Assembly (NCBI RefSeq): GCF_047495875.1
Contig: NC_092462.1
Span: forward strand, 28,660,523-28,724,522
DNA from: Pithys albifrons albifrons
Taxonomy: Eukaryota; Chordata; Aves; Passeriformes; Thamnophilidae
Direction of reading: 5' to 3'
DNA length: 64,000 bases
In this document: positions 61,540 to 64,000 of the stretch, piece after piece
Layout of the letters: every line of letters starts with the position of its first letter
Numbering within the stretch: position 1 is the stretch's first letter
Program-made: the position numbers and the translations under genes
The notes under the pieces: model-generated
Database searches by the model: none
Seen by the model: the letters and a program-made list of their open reading frames with translations, nothing else
What the model was told of the DNA's origin: nothing

Positions 61540-61760
61540 TAGGGGATCTCATTGGCTGTTTCTTCCAAATTACTTGTTAATGCAATGCAGTAGTTGAGCA
61601 CATTTCCAATTAAATGCAGCTACTTTATAAAACAATGTTTAAGTTGCTGGCCTAAATTACTCCTTAATTAGGTCATTTTTTCCTAATTGATTAAAAATAG
61701 GATTTCAAATTAAAACAGAGAAATTGAGTAACATCACACAAATGATATTATTCAAATCTG
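61540..61760. promoter_or_regulatory. Candidate conserved enhancer-like AT-rich block
   Basis: Within about 200 bp lie several homeodomain-type cores: CAATTAAAT at 61608-61616, CTTAATTAGG around 61663-61672, and CCTAATTGATT at 61682-61692. A MEF2-type site TTAAAAATAG follows at 61691-61700. There is no simple repeat or transposon sequence. Such clustering is usual in conserved developmental enhancers, but AT-rich DNA can produce it by chance. Confidence 0.3.
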
Positions 61761-63349
61761 AAAGGAAAAAAATCATGAAAAAGATAGGACCATTATATTG
61801 AATTGCAGATCAGCTGCAGATAGGACATTTGGGATTGTTCTCTAGAAAATCTATTATTTTCCATCTTTGAAATTAGGGCAAGGATGCAATCAAATAAAAA
61901 AGTTTAAAGCCCAGAAGAAAAAAGCCATTACAAGGCAGATGATCAAATACAAAATTATTATTATATACTGTTTGTAGAATGACAGTACCTAGAGGCCCAG
62001 ACTAAGGCCCCAGAGAACTTGAAAAAAGGCAACAAGCCAGACTGTGGGACAAAAACAGAGATCAAGTGTTTAGCTCCTAAAACCTGTGAGAAAAGTTGAG
62101 GGTAGCTTAAGAAACAGGGCCAAGAGGGCCATTGTCCTCTTGTGTCTCTGAAAGACCATGACTTCATGATATTGTGTCAACTAAAGAGAGCTCCAGCACA
62201 GAGATCTGGTGATGGAAATACTCCACCATATTCACTCTAAACTATGCTCTGTACTCTAGAGTAAGACACTGTAGCCTGATCTTCAATAACTTTAGTTCCT
62301 GTCAATGTCGTAAACAACTAGACCCCAAAGAAAGCTAAAAATTCTGGTGAGGCTATTTAGAGACAGTTTGCAGTGTGATGGTTCAGGGTTTTTCTGGTGA
62401 AAGAAAACAACCTAGGCTGACTGACTGGGATAGGTAAAAATTAATACACCAACACTGATTTCTGTAATACTAGGCAATTTAGGTGTGTCAGTGTTAAAGC
62501 TCTTTTGTAAAGAGCGGTCAGATAGTTGATTCTCTGGCTTTGGTACTGCCACCATGATTTATTTGAGATGAGAAACTATACCTGATTTAAGATCAGTTCT
62601 ATCAGTTTAGCCAGTGTTTCACTGCATCATTTCCTCAGCAAAAAGAAATGTAGACTGCATGCTCCTGATTTTCTTCTATTCCAAACATCTCTCTCCTGAC
62701 TGTGTCTTCAGCCAGTATCCAGCACAGAACTTATGTAGACAGGTTGTTTCCACATCTGGTTTAATGCTCCATCTCTGCTGTACTTATGATTTGGTTTCAA
62801 TCTCAAATCGTGCGTCAAGTAAGTTTCCATCTGTTCCTGTCCCCCTAAACTATCTTCTATTAGATTTGGCTTTTTAATTTCAATTTTCAACTTACATGGT
62901 GTACATAACCAATCTGAATGATTTTCTGCCATCATTTTTAGCTGGTCAGGCTATGATCATGAATGGAGGCAGTAATGCTCCAAGAGCAGTAGTACTGCAG
63001 AAGAACTTCAGTTTGTCTTGGATGAACATAGCTGGGTACTTCATCTGTCAAGACAATAGCTGTGTCCGGTCAAACCAGAGCTCTCTCTCTCACAAGTAGT
63101 CAACACCAAGGCAAAAACAGTAACTGTACAGCAATATCCTTGCAGTTTCTATTGATCCACATCTTGCAGGTTTTCTGACTTACCTATGGCATCTTCCTTT
63201 CATAGCCCTTGATCTATTGTCCTGTTGTATGAGTTTGTACAATTACACTTTGCAGCCACGTGAAACCTGTAGAGTTTTTTCAACAACATGGCAAATAGTT
63301 CTTTGGTTTAATTATGCAGTGTATGTAAAAGTAGTGGTCTGCTTATTTC
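61761..63349. other. Unique non-coding DNA
   Basis: No gene recognised; frames are short and overlap on both strands. Confidence 0.6.
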
Positions 63350-63980
63350 TAATCTCCATGCCGAACACTTAATGTGGTGGTCTCTGGTTCTTGTATTCTG
63401 AGAAACACCAAATAGTAACCATTCTATTTCTGTACTCTTTTAGTTGAGATCTTTTTCTTCATAACTCCCTAAGCCATCTCTTTACCAAAGTACCAAAGCC
63501 TAATCTATCATCTCTTCTGGACAGGAAGCTGCTCAATTTTTTTGATTATTCTCATAATCCAACTCCAAACTGTTTCCATTTATTCTTGGATCCTTGCTGA
63601 GACTAGGACCAGAACTGCTGGTATTTAGGGTGCAAATTAGAGTTATTCAACAGCACAATGCTATTTCCTGTTCTGTTCTTTTTTCATTTTCTCTAATTTT
63701 TTGACTTTTTAGACCAACACTGATGTGTCTCTCTCTTAGGTTTGACTGATTTAGAGCATATCACTGAACACGAATAGCCACTACTGGTTTTTATTTATGC
63801 TTTACTTTGCATTTATTGAACCCTACCCTTATCTGTGCTTTTATCTACCTGTTTCTGACAGGTCTTTCTGCAAGTATTTACAACTAATTTTTTGTTTAAA
63901 AACTTTGAATAATTTAGGAACATAAGCAGGCTTTGAACACAATCTCTTACCAATAAAGTGAACCAGCTCACCCCAAATCA
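63350..63980 (-). mobile_element. Very old CR1 LINE relic
   Basis: Blocks matching the antisense of an ancient amniote CR1 subfamily appear in the right order: GGTCTCTGGTTCTTGTATTC near 63378-63397, GGAAGCTGCTCAATTTTTTT near 63525-63544, then TAATCCAACTCC, AGGACCAGAACTGC (63606-63619), TATTTCCTGTTCTG, TTTTTTGACTTTTTAGA and CTTTACTTTGCATTTATTGA (63802-63821). The last blocks are typical of the conserved segment ATTACTTTGCATTTATCAAC. No frame survives. The relic continues towards the window edge. Confidence 0.7.
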
Positions 63981-64000
63981 GCTCTGAAGGAAATCTAGCA

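Overview
This window looks like non-coding nuclear DNA from a bird. The base composition is AT-rich and CpG-poor. The recognisable interspersed repeats are CR1 LINE fragments and solo LTRs of ERVL and ERVK type, and I saw no L1, Alu or other mammalian SINE. The LTR types are common in songbirds, but I cannot fix the species or order. No protein-coding exon, tRNA, rRNA or known ncRNA could be recognised. Open reading frames are short, random-looking and often start at non-ATG codons. The window is best read as a gene desert or the interior of a very large intron.

Layout. 1-11.9 kb is unique sequence with three small relics of old palindromic amniote repeats (about 8.2, 8.5 and 9.6 kb). 11.92-13.66 kb is a stack of three LTRs: an old ERVK-like LTR split by a 628-bp solo LTR with perfect 5-bp target duplications, followed 18 bp later by an ERVL-type solo LTR with its own perfect duplication. 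17.9-18.5 kb holds a decayed CR1 fragment. 23.32-23.87 kb is an intact ERVK-type solo LTR with a perfect 6-bp duplication. 31.80-33.01 kb holds two diverged copies of an unidentified ~180-bp sequence in head-to-head (inverted) arrangement, 0.85 kb apart. 34.56 kb is a (TA)18 microsatellite. 37.2-37.6 kb is a local CpG-rich patch in otherwise CpG-poor DNA. 39.73-40.14 kb has an open frame behind a good splice-acceptor-like sequence. 42.0-42.2 kb and 61.5-61.8 kb look like conserved regulatory DNA by composition and motif content only. 48.9 kb is a compound (TG)n microsatellite. 53.16-54.0 kb is a CR1 element that has lost its reverse-transcriptase core by internal deletion. 56.68-58.04 kb is a second LTR nest in which the same two LTR families seen at 12-13.7 kb are inserted one inside the other. 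The right edge (63.35-63.98 kb) is a very old CR1 relic.

There are no genes here to link into a pathway. The useful content is the transposon history: target-site duplications and nesting fix insertion boundaries and relative ages. The candidate regulatory patches rest on inference and need cross-species alignment. All family assignments were made from memory of consensus features, without any database search.
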